64,000 nt of DNA from the NCBI RefSeq assembly GCF_018688455.1, contig NZ_CP061319.1, forward strand, positions 1,240,001 through 1,304,000, read 5' to 3'. Every line of letters begins with the position of its first letter. Position 1 is the first letter of the stretch. The DNA is from Polynucleobacter sp. AM-7D1 (GTDB lineage Bacteria; Pseudomonadota; Gammaproteobacteria; Burkholderiales; Burkholderiaceae). Positions 21,852-31,146 of the stretch are shown here, piece after piece. The notes below the pieces were generated by a model. The model was not told where the DNA came from. It did not search any database and saw only the letters and a program-made list of their open reading frames with translations. Both the position numbers and the translations under genes were made by a program.

Positions 21852-22748
21852 ATGGACCCTGCGCCCCAGCAATATTTATCACTTGATCAATGCATTGATC
21901 AAATTGCACAACGACTAGAGGCAGCAGATTTGCATTATGGACATGGTGCGATTGATGCTGGGAGCGAGGCTCTGTGGATTGCTAGCAAACAGCTAGATCT
22001 CAGCCCTGCTGATGCACTCGATCATCTAGAGCGAATCATGACTGCCGAGCAAATTGCTAAGGCTTTTGAAGTTACACAAACTCGCATCTCTACACGCAAG
22101 CCCTTGGCCTATATCTTGGGTGAAGCCTGGTTGATGGGTGTGCCTTTTTACTCCAGCGAGCAGAGCATTGTTCCCCGCTCATGGATTGCAGAACTCATCG
22201 TAGATGGTTCACTAGAGCCTTGGCTCCCCGCCGATGGCAAAGCTCTAGATCTGTGCACTGGCAATGGCTCCTTAGCGATTTTGCTTGCCTTATCTTGCCC
22301 AGATATTCATGTCAGCGCTTGCGACATTAGCTTACCTGCATTAGCGGTGGCATCACGTAATCTTGATCGCCATGGCCTTACTTCGCAGGTAGAACTCTTT
22401 GAAGGTGACCTCTGGAATGCGCTACCAGAACCTCATGAAGACAATCTCTTTGACCTGATCATTTGCAACCCGCCTTACGTCAATGCCAATTCGATGAGCG
22501 CCCTACCTGCCGAATATCATGCAGAGCCTGCTTTAGCATTAGCAGGTGGCACTGATGGCATGGATCTGATTCGTAAGATTATTGCTGGCGCTCCGGACTA
22601 TCTCTCTGAGCGTGGCGCCATTCTGATTGAGATTGGCAATGAGTATGAACATTTTAAGAAAGCATTTCCACAGATCCCTGTCATTTGGATGGAAGTGTCT
22701 GCAGGTGATGAGCAAGTCCTACTTATTCAAGCGGAAGACTTGCGCTAA
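21852..22748 (+). CDS. prmB: Ribosomal protein L3 N5-glutamine methyltransferase
   Basis: SAM-dependent methyltransferase of the HemK family. It has a SAM-binding motif (ALDLCTGNGSLAILLAL, near residue 130) and the catalytic NPPY (IICNPPYVNANSM, near 207). The sequence following NPPY and the N-terminal helical domain fit PrmB better than PrmC (HemK). It has 298 residues. It lies 36 bp after dapE and is convergent with radA. Confidence 0.92.
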   Translation: MDPAPQQYLSLDQCIDQIAQRLEAADLHYGHGAIDAGSEALWIASKQLDLSPADALDHLERIMTAEQIAKAFEVTQTRISTRKPLAYILGEAWLMGVPFYSSEQSIVPRSWIAELIVDGSLEPWLPADGKALDLCTGNGSLAILLALSCPDIHVSACDISLPALAVASRNLDRHGLTSQVELFEGDLWNALPEPHEDNLFDLIICNPPYVNANSMSALPAEYHAEPALALAGGTDGMDLIRKIIAGAPDYLSERGAILIEIGNEYEHFKKAFPQIPVIWMEVSAGDEQVLLIQAEDLR

Positions 22749-22763
22749 CTTTTGTCGCTTGCT

Positions 22764-24128
22764 TTAACTCAACTCTGCTGCCGCAGAGATAGCCTGATCA
22801 ATACGCTCTACTGGTATCACTCTTAGCCCTGGAATCTTTGTCTTCGGCATATTTGCCTTCGGAATGATTGCCACTGTGAAGCCGAGCTTAGCCGCTTCTT
22901 TCAAACGCTCTTGACCACGTGGGCATGGACGAATTTCTCCAGCCAAACCAACCTCACCAAAGACAATCAGCTCTTTAGGCAAGGCTTTATTCCGAATCGA
23001 AGATTGAATTGCCAATAACACTGCCAAGTCAGCAGCAGGTTCTGAAATCTTCACGCCACCAACTGCGTTTAAGAAGACGTCTTGATCAAAACACGCTACA
23101 CCAGCATGACGATGCAGGACTGCCAAGAGCATTGCAAGACGAGCTTGCTCTAGTCCAACTGCCAATCTTCTTGGATTAGGGATATGCGCTGTATCCACTA
23201 AAGCCTGAATTTCTACCAAGAGCGGACGACTGCCCTCTTGCGTCACTAACACGCAAGCACCAGGCACCATCTCCGCATGCTGGGATAAGAAAATAGCTGA
23301 AGGATTAGCAACACCACGCAAACCTTTTTCAGTCATAGCAAAGACGCCGAGCTCATTGACTGCACCAAAACGGTTTTTAATCGAGCGCACCAATCTAAAT
23401 GAGGAGTGTGTGTCACCCTCAAAATAGAGAACGGTATCCACAATGTGCTCAAGTACACGGGGACCAGCTAAATGACCGTCTTTAGTTACGTGCCCCACCA
23501 TCAGGACACAGATGCCGCTCGATTTAGCAGCTCTAGTCAGTTGCGCAGCACACTCGCGCACTTGCGCAACAGAGCCTGGAGCAGAACTCAGGACTTCTGA
23601 GTACAAGGTCTGAATGGAGTCCACCACTAAGACCTGTGGCTTTACCGTATCCATGATGGATAAGAGTTTTTCTAACTGTATCTCAGCGAGGACTTCTAAT
23701 TGAGGGGCATCCAGTGCAATACGTTTTGCTCGTAATGCAATTTGAGCGGCAGACTCCTCGCCACTACTATAAAGAACATTCATGCCTGCAGCACTCATCT
23801 CAGCGAGTGCTTGCAGCAGTAAGGTTGACTTACCAATGCCAGGATCACCACCTAATAGAACCACCCCACCAGGAACTAGTCCGCCACCCAATACACGGTC
23901 AAACTCTTCGACACCAGTACTAAAGCGTGGGAGATCTTCAGCACTGATAGCAGAAAGTTTTTGACGCGGAAGTGACTGCGCTAAACCCTGAAAACGGGTG
24001 TTGGAGCTCACCTCAGGCAAACCTTCTTCTAGCGTATTCCATGCCTGGCATGAAGGGCATTGTCCTTGCCACTTAGCAGAGGTTCCACCGCATGACTGAC
24101 AGATATAGATTGTTTTAATCTTGGCCAA
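22764..24128 (-). CDS. radA: DNA repair protein RadA
   Basis: RecA-like branch-migration helicase. It has an N-terminal zinc finger (C10, C13, C24, C27), Walker A GGDPGIGKS at 93-101, the RadA-specific KNRFG motif (SIKNRFGAVNELGVF, about 255) and a C-terminal Lon-protease-like domain. It has 454 residues and the expected length. Its 3' end lies 15 bp from the prmB stop. Confidence 0.98.
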   Translation of the reverse strand: MAKIKTIYICQSCGGTSAKWQGQCPSCQAWNTLEEGLPEVSSNTRFQGLAQSLPRQKLSAISAEDLPRFSTGVEEFDRVLGGGLVPGGVVLLGGDPGIGKSTLLLQALAEMSAAGMNVLYSSGEESAAQIALRAKRIALDAPQLEVLAEIQLEKLLSIMDTVKPQVLVVDSIQTLYSEVLSSAPGSVAQVRECAAQLTRAAKSSGICVLMVGHVTKDGHLAGPRVLEHIVDTVLYFEGDTHSSFRLVRSIKNRFGAVNELGVFAMTEKGLRGVANPSAIFLSQHAEMVPGACVLVTQEGSRPLLVEIQALVDTAHIPNPRRLAVGLEQARLAMLLAVLHRHAGVACFDQDVFLNAVGGVKISEPAADLAVLLAIQSSIRNKALPKELIVFGEVGLAGEIRPCPRGQERLKEAAKLGFTVAIIPKANMPKTKIPGLRVIPVERIDQAISAAAELS

Positions 24129-24173
24129 AGTATTACCTAGTAATTAATAAGTGAGTGCAGCAGTAAAAATCAT

Positions 24174-24683
24174 TTAATCGAGCTGGGTGCCCGCTTTATT
24201 CTCTTGAGCGCGCTTAGGTGCATCTTTGCGGCGTTGCTCTACATCTGCTGCGCGAGCTGCTGCTGCTTTTTGCTTCTCTTCAAATTCTTTCTGATTGACT
24301 ACACGCTCAGCCGCTTTTTCAGCAGAGGCACGTTCAGCAATCTTCGCGGCATCGCGCTGATCTTTAATGCTGGCGCGCAACTTACGCTGGACTTCATGTA
24401 ATTCGACTTCTTGCACTCGAATTGGATCAATCTCTTTGCGGTACTGAGCACGAGAATCTTTCAGGCAACTGTTAACCCAATACTTTTGATAGCACTCAGA
24501 ATTGGTTTTGTCCCAGCGGTACTTAGCCCAATCACGTTGCAACTCCAGATCACCTTCAATCTTGTTGAGCTGCTCTAACTGAGCTTCTTCAGCAGGAGTA
24601 GCCGGCACTAAAGTGCTGAAGGAACATGCCAGCAGGAATGTCCCAACAGAAAATAATGCACGCACAGAAATGAACTTTATCAA
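24174..24683 (-). CDS. Secreted coiled-coil protein of unknown function
   Basis: A 169-residue protein with a signal peptide (about 1-28, ending near VPATPA). It contains two cysteines ([16 protein letters not shown], about residues 62-75) that could form a disulfide, and a C-terminal half that is almost entirely Glu/Lys/Arg/Ala helix. It probably resides in the periplasm. It overlaps the kup stop by 4 bp (ATGA), so it is likely translated with kup. I do not recognise a named family. Confidence 0.75.
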   Translation of the reverse strand: MIKFISVRALFSVGTFLLACSFSTLVPATPAEEAQLEQLNKIEGDLELQRDWAKYRWDKTNSECYQKYWVNSCLKDSRAQYRKEIDPIRVQEVELHEVQRKLRASIKDQRDAAKIAERASAEKAAERVVNQKEFEEKQKAAAARAADVEQRRKDAPKRAQENKAGTQLD

Positions 24684-26620
24684 ATCTCCACCTTTGCACC
24701 TAACTCAACCAAGCGATTGGCAGGAATCTTGAAAAAATCTGAGGGCTTTGCGGCATTTTGCATCATCCAACCAAACAACTTCTCCCTCCACAGCGCCATC
24801 CCAGGATTCGCCGATGGAACAATGGTGTCACGAGACACAAAGAAAGAAGTATCCATCACATTAAATTCAATATTTTCTTGTTTTTGCAAGAGCTCTAAAA
24901 CTTTATTGATATCGGGCGACTCTTTAAAGCCATGCACGGCCCTGACTAAGTAAACGCCACCCCCCAGATCTTTCATCGTGATGCGCTGATCATCATTCAC
25001 GTATGGCACATCCCAGGTACTTAACTTAATAAAAAAGATACGCTCATGCATTACGCGGTTGTGCTTGAGGTTATGGAGCATTGCTACCGGGACATAGTCC
25101 ACATGGGCTGTCAAAAAGATAGCGGTCCCCTCAACACGATGGGGTGGATGAGCTAGTAGGCTGCTCACAAATGCTTGCAATGGAATAGACCCTTCTTCCA
25201 CTTTAGCGCGCAACAGTTTGCGCCCTCGATACCAGGTTATCAAGCAAGTGAAAATGACTAAGCCCAAAAACAGCGGGTACCAACCACCATCTTTAATTTT
25301 GATTAAATTCGCGGTCCAGAAAGCAAAATCTAAGATAAAGAAAATAATCGACAAGCCCAGTACTAAGAAGATGTTCATCTTCCACTCGCGATACATAACC
25401 ACTCCCAATAAGATTGCAGTAATCATCATGGTAGAGGTCACTGAAATACCGTAAGCTGCAGCCAGATTGACGGACTCTCTAAATTCAATAATCGTCACTA
25501 CGACCATAAACAAAAGAACCCAGTTCACAACCGGAATATAAATCTGCCCTTGCTCTGAATCAGAGGTGTGCATGATCGTCATGCGCGGCATAAATCCAAG
25601 CAAGATTGCCTGACTTACTAAAGAGTACGCCCCAGAAATAACTGCCTGAGAAGCAATTACAGTGGCAGCAGTCGCCAAGCCCACCACTGGCCATAGGGCC
25701 CACTCAGGAACCATTAAATAAAATGGATTGGAGACTGCTTCTGGGTTTGATAACAAGAGTGCACCCTGACCCAGATAATTAATCAAGAGGCTTGGTAGAA
25801 CCACAATGAGCCAAGCGTAGCGCACAGGGCTTCTACCAAAATGGCCCATATCCAAATATAAGGCCTCGACCCCAGTTACCACCAGCACTACAGCGCCCAT
25901 CACAATATAAGCAGTAGTGGGATGATCAACAATAAAATTGACTGCGTATATTGGGTTGATTGCCCCAATAATTTGTGGTGCTGCGCCTATATTAATAGCA
26001 CCCAATACCGCAAGCGTAATAAACCAAGTCAGAGTGACTGGGCCAAAGAGATTACCAACAGCTGCGGTACCGTATTTTTGGATTAAAAATAAAGCCACCA
26101 AAATTACTAGAGAGATCGGGATAATATATTTATGCAAACCAGGCGCTGCAATTTCAATACCCTCAACAGCAGATAAAACTGAAATCGCTGGAGTAATTAC
26201 AGACTCGCCAAGCAGCATGCATGCACCAAGCATCCCCAAGATCATAAGAAAGAAATATTGCTTAGACTTACTATCAAAAGAACGTAGTGCTAAGGCCATC
26301 AGCGATAAAACACCACCCTCACCTTTATTGTCAGCGCGCATCACAAACAGCACATACTTAAAGGTTACGACCATGATCAAAGACCAGATCATCATGGCAA
26401 TCACACCAAATAACGCCTCTGGTGAAAATGTAATGCCGTGTTCTGGGTCAAAACATTCTTTGAGCGCGTACAAAGGGCTCGTACCAATATCTCCGAATAC
26501 CACCCCGATGGCAGCAATCATCATTGCCCCAAGACCCTTTTTATGGTCATTGTGATCATCGTGCAGCTCAACCGGTTTTAACAACGTGGAATTAGAAAAC
26601 TCAGGGTTACTAATTGACAT
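24680..26620 (-). CDS. kup: Low-affinity potassium transporter Kup
   Basis: Proton-coupled potassium uptake permease. The N-terminal signature [19 protein letters not shown] lies in helix 1, and about 12 membrane segments cover residues 30-470. A hydrophilic C-terminal domain of about 150 residues follows (for example [20 protein letters not shown]). It has 646 residues, normal for the family. Confidence 0.97.
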   Translation of the reverse strand: MSISNPEFSNSTLLKPVELHDDHNDHKKGLGAMMIAAIGVVFGDIGTSPLYALKECFDPEHGITFSPEALFGVIAMMIWSLIMVVTFKYVLFVMRADNKGEGGVLSLMALALRSFDSKSKQYFFLMILGMLGACMLLGESVITPAISVLSAVEGIEIAAPGLHKYIIPISLVILVALFLIQKYGTAAVGNLFGPVTLTWFITLAVLGAINIGAAPQIIGAINPIYAVNFIVDHPTTAYIVMGAVVLVVTGVEALYLDMGHFGRSPVRYAWLIVVLPSLLINYLGQGALLLSNPEAVSNPFYLMVPEWALWPVVGLATAATVIASQAVISGAYSLVSQAILLGFMPRMTIMHTSDSEQGQIYIPVVNWVLLFMVVVTIIEFRESVNLAAAYGISVTSTMMITAILLGVVMYREWKMNIFLVLGLSIIFFILDFAFWTANLIKIKDGGWYPLFLGLVIFTCLITWYRGRKLLRAKVEEGSIPLQAFVSSLLAHPPHRVEGTAIFLTAHVDYVPVAMLHNLKHNRVMHERIFFIKLSTWDVPYVNDDQRITMKDLGGGVYLVRAVHGFKESPDINKVLELLQKQENIEFNVMDTSFFVSRDTIVPSANPGMALWREKLFGWMMQNAAKPSDFFKIPANRLVELGAKVEI

Positions 26621-26732
26621 TTAAAAGGCCTTGGTGGATGTTGCGTGGCAATATATTACTCCTTATGCAGCTTGACTCAGATGACTTATTTACCCTAAAA
26701 GGCCGTTTTTTATGCTGAATTTAAAGGTTTCC

Positions 26733-26762
26733 TCGACAGTGAGGGTCAAAAAATGGTAGAAT
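26733..26762 (+). promoter_or_regulatory. Probable tRNA-fMet promoter
   Basis: TCGACA (26733-26738) and TAGAAT (26757-26762) are separated by 18 bases. They end 12 bases before the tRNA, matching the sigma-70 consensus at 5/6 and 5/6 positions. Confidence 0.5.
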
Positions 26763-26774
26763 TTCAGCTTCAGA

Positions 26775-26851
<77 letters not shown>

Positions 26852-26853
26852 CA

Positions 26854-26878
26854 AACCCTTGATTTCAAAGGGTTTTTT
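26854..26878 (+). terminator. Terminator immediately after tRNA-fMet
   Basis: AACCCTT / AAGGGTT stem with a 7-base loop and a T6 run, starting 3 bases after the tRNA. It belongs to the island side of attL. Confidence 0.85.
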
Positions 26879-26894
26879 GGTTTCTGAAGTTCCG

Positions 26895-26928
26895 AAAAGC
26901 ACTAAAGTTAAAACTTTGGTGCTTTTTT
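26895..26928 (+). terminator. Second hairpin terminator at the island's left end
   Basis: A 14-base stem with arms AAAAGCACTAAAGT and ACTTTGGTGCTTTT (one G-T/A-T imperfection), a TAAA loop and a T6 run on the plus strand. Confidence 0.8.
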
Positions 26929-27016
26929 GTTTGTGGACTCAGGGTCAATAGACACATAGCTTTTATTAATAGAAGCTGATCTTAGTTACGACTTAAGACT
27001 CTCATACCCTCTTTTT

Positions 27017-27056
27017 ATAAGAACAATCTCACCCATCAGGAGATTCTTATTTTTTT
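27017..27056 (+). terminator. Third hairpin with T7 run before the HNH gene
   Basis: ATAAGAACAATCTC and GAGATTCTTAT pair with a 2-base bulge and are followed by seven T. Together with the two preceding hairpins it would isolate the island's first gene from tRNA transcription. Confidence 0.6.
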
Positions 27057-27097
27057 GAAAATTTCAAAATTATCGTTAGACAAAAACACTGAACTAC

Positions 27098-27130
27098 ATT
27101 ACAAATTAACAAATTAACAAATTTTGTAAT
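27098..27130. promoter_or_regulatory. AT-rich inverted repeat before the HNH gene
   Basis: ATTACAAA (27098-27105) and TTTGTAAT (27123-27130) form an 8-bp dyad around tandem AAATTAAC repeats, ending 13 bases before the GTG start. It could be an operator controlling expression of the nuclease; this is inference. Confidence 0.35.
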
Positions 27131-27143
27131 TTATGGAGTTTTA

Positions 27144-27902
27144 GTGATACTAAAGATCTCAGATATAACTTTTGTTGGACCAAACAAAACAGCCAAAGGT
27201 TTTGTAATTCGGTTCAAAACTGGACAAGAAATCTACCTTCATAAAAGAAGAACGATTCCAGCCCTTCTAACACTCATTAAACATGGGGAGGGATGTGAAT
27301 CAGATTTAAGTAATGGGGCTACAAACTTAAAAGACCTAAAAAAAGAGTTAGGTAACAAACTAACCGAAGGATTAATCCAAGATGGATACTCGGACGCTAA
27401 CAAGCCCTTTAGTGAATTATGGAATGAAGAGGGATTCGTCTTTATTGAGAATCCACCAAAAGAAAAAAAGGGTGGGAGTCAAAGTTATGTATTAAAAACC
27501 TCAGATCACCATAAACTTTTTTCTGTAGTAAAAAAAGCAGAAAGAAAACCTCCAAATAAAATAGAGCAAGCTGAATTACTTAAACTACAAAAAGGTAGAT
27601 GTAATTTTTGTGATTCGATTATCAAAAGTGCCGGTGAACTTAAGCAAACAACTTATGCTAAAGATAGATCAAGGCTGGTCTGGGATCACAGAGCGCCAGT
27701 TGAAAAAGGAGGTGACAGTGATAAAGGTAACTATCAAGCCCTCTGTTTTTATTGTAATAAATGTAAATGGCAAATTTGTAACATCTGTGATTTAGATAAA
27801 AAGTCTTGCTTAAAATGCGCTTTAGCCTTCCCCGAGAAATCCAAAACAATTAGCCCTACAGGGGAAGATATTTCTGATCGGGCTCCTCATCACCGTCTTT
27901 AA
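27144..27902 (+). CDS. HNH endonuclease, candidate type II restriction enzyme
   Basis: A 252-residue protein with a C-terminal HNH nuclease. Zinc cysteines CNFC (153-156) and CFYC (201-204) flank the catalytic WDHRAPVEKGG (D181, H182) and N196. A second cysteine pair set, CNIC (212-215) and CLKC (222-225), follows. The N-terminal 130 residues are unrecognised and may bind DNA. GTG start with GGAG 9 bases upstream. The 3' end overlaps the convergent methyltransferase gene by 47 bp. HNH plus an adjacent C5 methyltransferase suggests a restriction-modification pair; the site is unknown. It could instead be a homing-like or modification-dependent nuclease. Confidence 0.75.
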   Translation: MILKISDITFVGPNKTAKGFVIRFKTGQEIYLHKRRTIPALLTLIKHGEGCESDLSNGATNLKDLKKELGNKLTEGLIQDGYSDANKPFSELWNEEGFVFIENPPKEKKGGSQSYVLKTSDHHKLFSVVKKAERKPPNKIEQAELLKLQKGRCNFCDSIIKSAGELKQTTYAKDRSRLVWDHRAPVEKGGDSDKGNYQALCFYCNKCKWQICNICDLDKKSCLKCALAFPEKSKTISPTGEDISDRAPHHRL

Positions 27903-28896
27903 TAGTTTTGATTACCTTTGACATGATTGCTTCTATAACTGGTGGACAAACAGCATTAGCTAATTGTTTGATGGCTGATGTTCTAGAGACAGGAAATAAA
28001 TAATTATCTGGAAAGCCCATAAGCCTTTTCAATTCGATCAAATTCAAATGTCTTCTTTCTTTTGAGTAAATTGGAATCATAGCTCCACCACCCGAAATAC
28101 TTACAGCCAAGGTGGGAAGAGGCTTATCTACGGAAAGCGCTCTCACACCACTTGACCTCATTTGAAAAATACAATCATTCAAATTGACATTTTTATCAGC
28201 TCGCTCAATTGACACTCTAGTTTTTGGTGGCTGAAAACTTAACTGGTCAACTCTTTTTTTACCCGTGTAGTAATCAAGATACTCTTCCCATTTTTTTGTA
28301 ATCGGGATGGAGTAATCCCCATTATTGATTATGTTTCTGAAAGGGATAACTTTTGAAGATCCCACTGGAAATTTGAAGTTATTAATCTCAAGATCTCTTC
28401 TGAAGGCTACTATGAAAAGTCTTTTACGAACTTGGGGAACATTGAATCCTGAGGAATCTAAAACTGAATGAAATACTTTATACCCCATAGACTCGATTGA
28501 TTGTTTTGTTGATTCAAGAAGAGATCCACCACCAAAGTTCTCAAAATTCTTAACATTTTCTAAAAATACAATCTTAGGTTTTTTAATTTTAATAATACTA
28601 ATTAAGCTACTTAAAACGCCGGATCTTTCATCCTCCAAGCCGAGTCTTTTACCTGCTATTGAAAATGGTTGACATGGAAATCCGGCACAAATGACATCGA
28701 AGTCAGGTATTTTTCTTGGATTTAACTTAGTAAGATCAGAGGAAATATTTTCTTCATTAAAATTACTGTTATATGTTTTGACAGAATCATCATTAATTTC
28801 CGAAGAAAATACACAAGTAAGCCCGAGCGACTCAAGAGCAACCCGAAAACCTCCAATCCCAGCACAAAAATCAGTAAAAGTATTAAGTTGAGTCAT
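27856..28896 (-). CDS. DNA (cytosine-5)-methyltransferase
   Basis: Has the C5 methyltransferase motifs in order: SAM site FTDFCAGIGGFRVAL (about 7-21), catalytic GFPCQPFS with C75, ENV at 114-116, and QVRKR at 155-159. A target-recognition region follows, then QLANAVCPPVIEAI near the C-terminus. Motif X normally reads GN; here it is AN, a mild change. It has 346 residues, a compact single-domain enzyme. It lies 54 bp after the serine recombinase gene in the same direction and overlaps the convergent HNH gene. It is likely the protective methylase of that nuclease. The recognition sequence cannot be read from sequence alone. Confidence 0.93.
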   Translation of the reverse strand: MTQLNTFTDFCAGIGGFRVALESLGLTCVFSSEINDDSVKTYNSNFNEENISSDLTKLNPRKIPDFDVICAGFPCQPFSIAGKRLGLEDERSGVLSSLISIIKIKKPKIVFLENVKNFENFGGGSLLESTKQSIESMGYKVFHSVLDSSGFNVPQVRKRLFIVAFRRDLEINNFKFPVGSSKVIPFRNIINNGDYSIPITKKWEEYLDYYTGKKRVDQLSFQPPKTRVSIERADKNVNLNDCIFQMRSSGVRALSVDKPLPTLAVSISGGGAMIPIYSKERRHLNLIELKRLMGFPDNYLFPVSRTSAIKQLANAVCPPVIEAIMSKVIKTIKDGDEEPDQKYLPL

Positions 28897-28950
28897 GAAT
28901 AATTGTTAATCTTGATGTGAGTACATTGTAGTTTCTAATGAATTTAGAAG

Positions 28951-29607
28951 CTAAATTACAATTAGCCTCAATGATGAGTAGTTCAACTTAACTCCCTTCT
29001 CATCATTAAGCCACCTATGAATAGCTAAGATTGATTCTCCATTAGCCCTTTTCTTTTTCATTTCAACTATTAGCTTTTGTTCTTTCATATTTGGGACTTT
29101 CTTACCGTCCTTGATATTAAAACCAAATCCACGACGACCACCAACAAAGTAACCTTGACTTTTCCTCATCTGCTTCACCTCACTAATTCTTGAAGCAATT
29201 CTTTCTCTTTCAAAGGAAGCAAAAGCTGAGAGGATAGTAAAAATAATAGCTCCGACACCGTTACCAGTAACATCTCCACCGAGATCAATAGAGTGAACAC
29301 TACAGTTTCGCTCTTTGAGAAGATGAAGCGTATTCAAAGCGTCTCGTGTATTACGAAAGCCTCTATCTAGTTTGGGAAAGATTAAGACATCCCCTGACTG
29401 AATCACCCTGAGTAGTTTTGAGCCTTCTGGTCGGCTATTAAATTCAAGTCCACCACTGACCCCTCTTTCGACGAATACCGAACTCTCTTCTAGATCTAAA
29501 CCTCTCGAGGAAGCGTAACTCGTAACTTGTTTAATTTGGGCTTCCAGTGAGTCACCTTCTTTAGCCTGTTGAATAGTTGATACCCTTACATAACCGTAAA
29601 CAGCCAT
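28951..29607 (-). CDS. Serine site-specific recombinase (resolvase/invertase family)
   Basis: A 218-residue protein with the N-terminal catalytic domain: YGYVRVSTIQQ with nucleophile S10, FPKLDRGFRNTRDAL (usual DRLxR region, here RGFRN), and FERERIASRI at the start of the long E helix. A short C-terminal DNA-binding part follows (GGRRGFGF; a helix-turn-helix-like NGESILAIHRWLNDEKG). Good ribosome site AAAGGACG. It is probably cotranscribed with the methyltransferase. It might resolve element multimers, invert a segment, or act on the stem-loops in the gap just upstream. Confidence 0.88.
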   Translation of the reverse strand: MAVYGYVRVSTIQQAKEGDSLEAQIKQVTSYASSRGLDLEESSVFVERGVSGGLEFNSRPEGSKLLRVIQSGDVLIFPKLDRGFRNTRDALNTLHLLKERNCSVHSIDLGGDVTGNGVGAIIFTILSAFASFERERIASRISEVKQMRKSQGYFVGGRRGFGFNIKDGKKVPNMKEQKLIVEMKKKRANGESILAIHRWLNDEKGVKLNYSSLRLIVI

Positions 29608-30009
29608 TTCGTCGTCCTTTTCAAAATTTGATCGAGACGAACTATTGATGGTTTTTGAATTAAAGACAACAACGGTTGAGGGTTAGATACAGTAATCCTT
29701 CAGTTTTAATTAAAAATCGTGTCAAATTTATTTTTGAAAAAGTGTTACAAATCAACAACTTATAGCTAAAAGTAATGAAAAAACAGGTCAAAATAGGTAA
29801 AAAGACTAGAAAAATGGCTTATTTTTCATAATGTGGAATTATTTTGGACTCGGATCTTATAAATAGTTAAACGAAGGAAAAACCTTCGTTAATCGACCCC
29901 TGAACCCTATCGTTGGTCTTGAACCCCCTGAGAATTGGATCGAAAAACCTGAAATTCAAATATCGTTAATGAGAACGATATGACCGTGTTCGACCTATAA
30001 AAGCTAATA
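29608..30009. promoter_or_regulatory. Non-coding hub with stem-loops, possible replication or resolution site
   Basis: A 402-bp AT-rich gap between the divergent recombinase and Rep-like genes. It holds two perfect dyads: AACGAAGG-(5)-CCTTCGTT at 29870-29890 and ATATCGTT-(6)-AACGATAT at 29960-29981. TCGTTAAT is repeated at each, and TGAACCC repeats lie between them. This layout resembles an origin or nick region for an HUH protein, a res site for the recombinase, or operators. The sequence does not decide among them. No gene longer than 18 codons is seen. Confidence 0.5.
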
Positions 30010-30525
30010 ATGAAAAAAGAATACTTAGAACCGTGGAAACGAATCTACCCTACGAAGAATGAGTTAGCTGAAGCCTGGTCTAACTGGTTCGAATCTAAAT
30101 CTGATGAGTGGGATCTTTTTACTATGACCGTAGTCTTTAAGTCTGGTGGAAAAATACCTAGACCCGATCGATGGGAGGGGGAGTATAAAAAATATGTACT
30201 TAATAAAATAAAACGAGCCTTAGAACCAAATCAAAAAAATCAAGAACACGCTATTCCGTATGAAGAGTTCTTATATTACGAGAAAGATGAATCTTCATTG
30301 TTTAGGGTTTCCAAATCACACAAGCCTCATCACATCCACTCGTTAATTCCAATCAGAAAATCACAGGTTTATCGCTTTTGGTCTATTGACAGTAACGATC
30401 TACAGGAACGAATTAAAAGGGATATTTACTCGATTGAGACTGTCCAGTCTGTTCTTGTAGAGAAAGTTAAGGTTGATCAAACAATCAATTGGGTCAAATA
30501 TCTTCTGAAAGGTAAATCAATTTAA
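30010..30525 (+). CDS. Small HUH-endonuclease (Rep-like) protein, tentative
   Basis: A 171-residue protein with three short motifs in the order of rolling-circle Rep proteins. These are a hydrophobic strand FTMTVVF (37-43), the His-hydrophobic-His motif HHIHSLIPI (H108, H110), and YLLK (Y164, K167) where the catalytic tyrosine lies in the Rep motif YxxK. Overall similarity to a known family is not recognised, and it is shorter than most plasmid Reps. It follows a stem-loop-rich gap, fitting a replication initiator or nickase. Its 3' end overlaps the convergent downstream gene by 9 bp. Confidence 0.5.
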   Translation: MKKEYLEPWKRIYPTKNELAEAWSNWFESKSDEWDLFTMTVVFKSGGKIPRPDRWEGEYKKYVLNKIKRALEPNQKNQEHAIPYEEFLYYEKDESSLFRVSKSHKPHHIHSLIPIRKSQVYRFWSIDSNDLQERIKRDIYSIETVQSVLVEKVKVDQTINWVKYLLKGKSI

Positions 30526-31056
30526 CTCGAAAAGTTTTCCTCGAGTACTAATTATGTAGTCTGAACTAAAGCTAGACCAGTTCCAAATGTAGTTGAAGTA
30601 ACCACCCTTGTATGTTGGATTAATCACTGTGAAAATTGTTCCGTTATAAAGTCCATATCTCTTATATTCAAATTTAAGTTCTTTTGGATCAAAGTCACCA
30701 TCAAATTCAAGTTCCGAGTTTCCATTCTTAAATCCACTCTCCGAGACATAGATGAATTTTTCCATACCTGTCGTTTTCTTAGATGAACCGAGTATGGGTA
30801 GATAGGTTCGTTCGTAGTCCGTTAACAGAGTCTTTTTTAGACCCATTCGAGCTTCGTTCACTTTAATTTCAAAGGAAGGCTTACCCTCCCATTGGAAAAA
30901 GCCGTAGTGAACTATTTCTCTGTTATTCGATTCCTTGAGGCTCTTGTAAAAGCCTCCAGCTCTACCAGTTTTTATTAACTCGTTAAATTCTTCTTTCGTA
31001 ATGGACTTAAAAGCTAATCCGAACATCTTTCCATGAGCTTGTAATTGATTTTTCAA
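30517..31056 (-). CDS. Unknown island protein
   Basis: A 179-residue protein without a recognised family, signal peptide or membrane segment. It is rich in aromatic residues (GYFNYIWNWSSF near the C-terminus) and predicted mostly beta by eye. The long form starts at TTG (31056). An ATG at 31026 (MFGLAFK) has the better ribosome site GGAAAG and may be the true start. It is convergent with the Rep-like gene and divergent from the next pair. Confidence 0.6.
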   Translation of the reverse strand: MKNQLQAHGKMFGLAFKSITKEEFNELIKTGRAGGFYKSLKESNNREIVHYGFFQWEGKPSFEIKVNEARMGLKKTLLTDYERTYLPILGSSKKTTGMEKFIYVSESGFKNGNSELEFDGDFDPKELKFEYKRYGLYNGTIFTVINPTYKGGYFNYIWNWSSFSSDYIISTRGKLFELN

Positions 31057-31146
31057 AATATCCCCTATTAAAGAGAATATTTATTTACCGAACCTACAAA
31101 GTTAAATTAATATGAAGTAATCATAAAAAAAGTATCAGGAAATAGT

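Noticed and set aside
25938-26555. 205-codon frame antisense to kup
   Set aside because: Shadow of a membrane protein gene; no family match by eye.
27102-27121. Tandem AAATTAAC units as a possible repeat array or CRISPR remnant
   Set aside because: Only two to three short AT-rich copies without spacers; no CRISPR array or cas gene exists in the window.
29776-29832. 18-codon ORF (MKKQVKIGKKTRKMAYFS) before the Rep-like gene
   Set aside because: No ribosome site; a basic peptide is expected from AT-rich DNA, so a leader-peptide role is unsupported.
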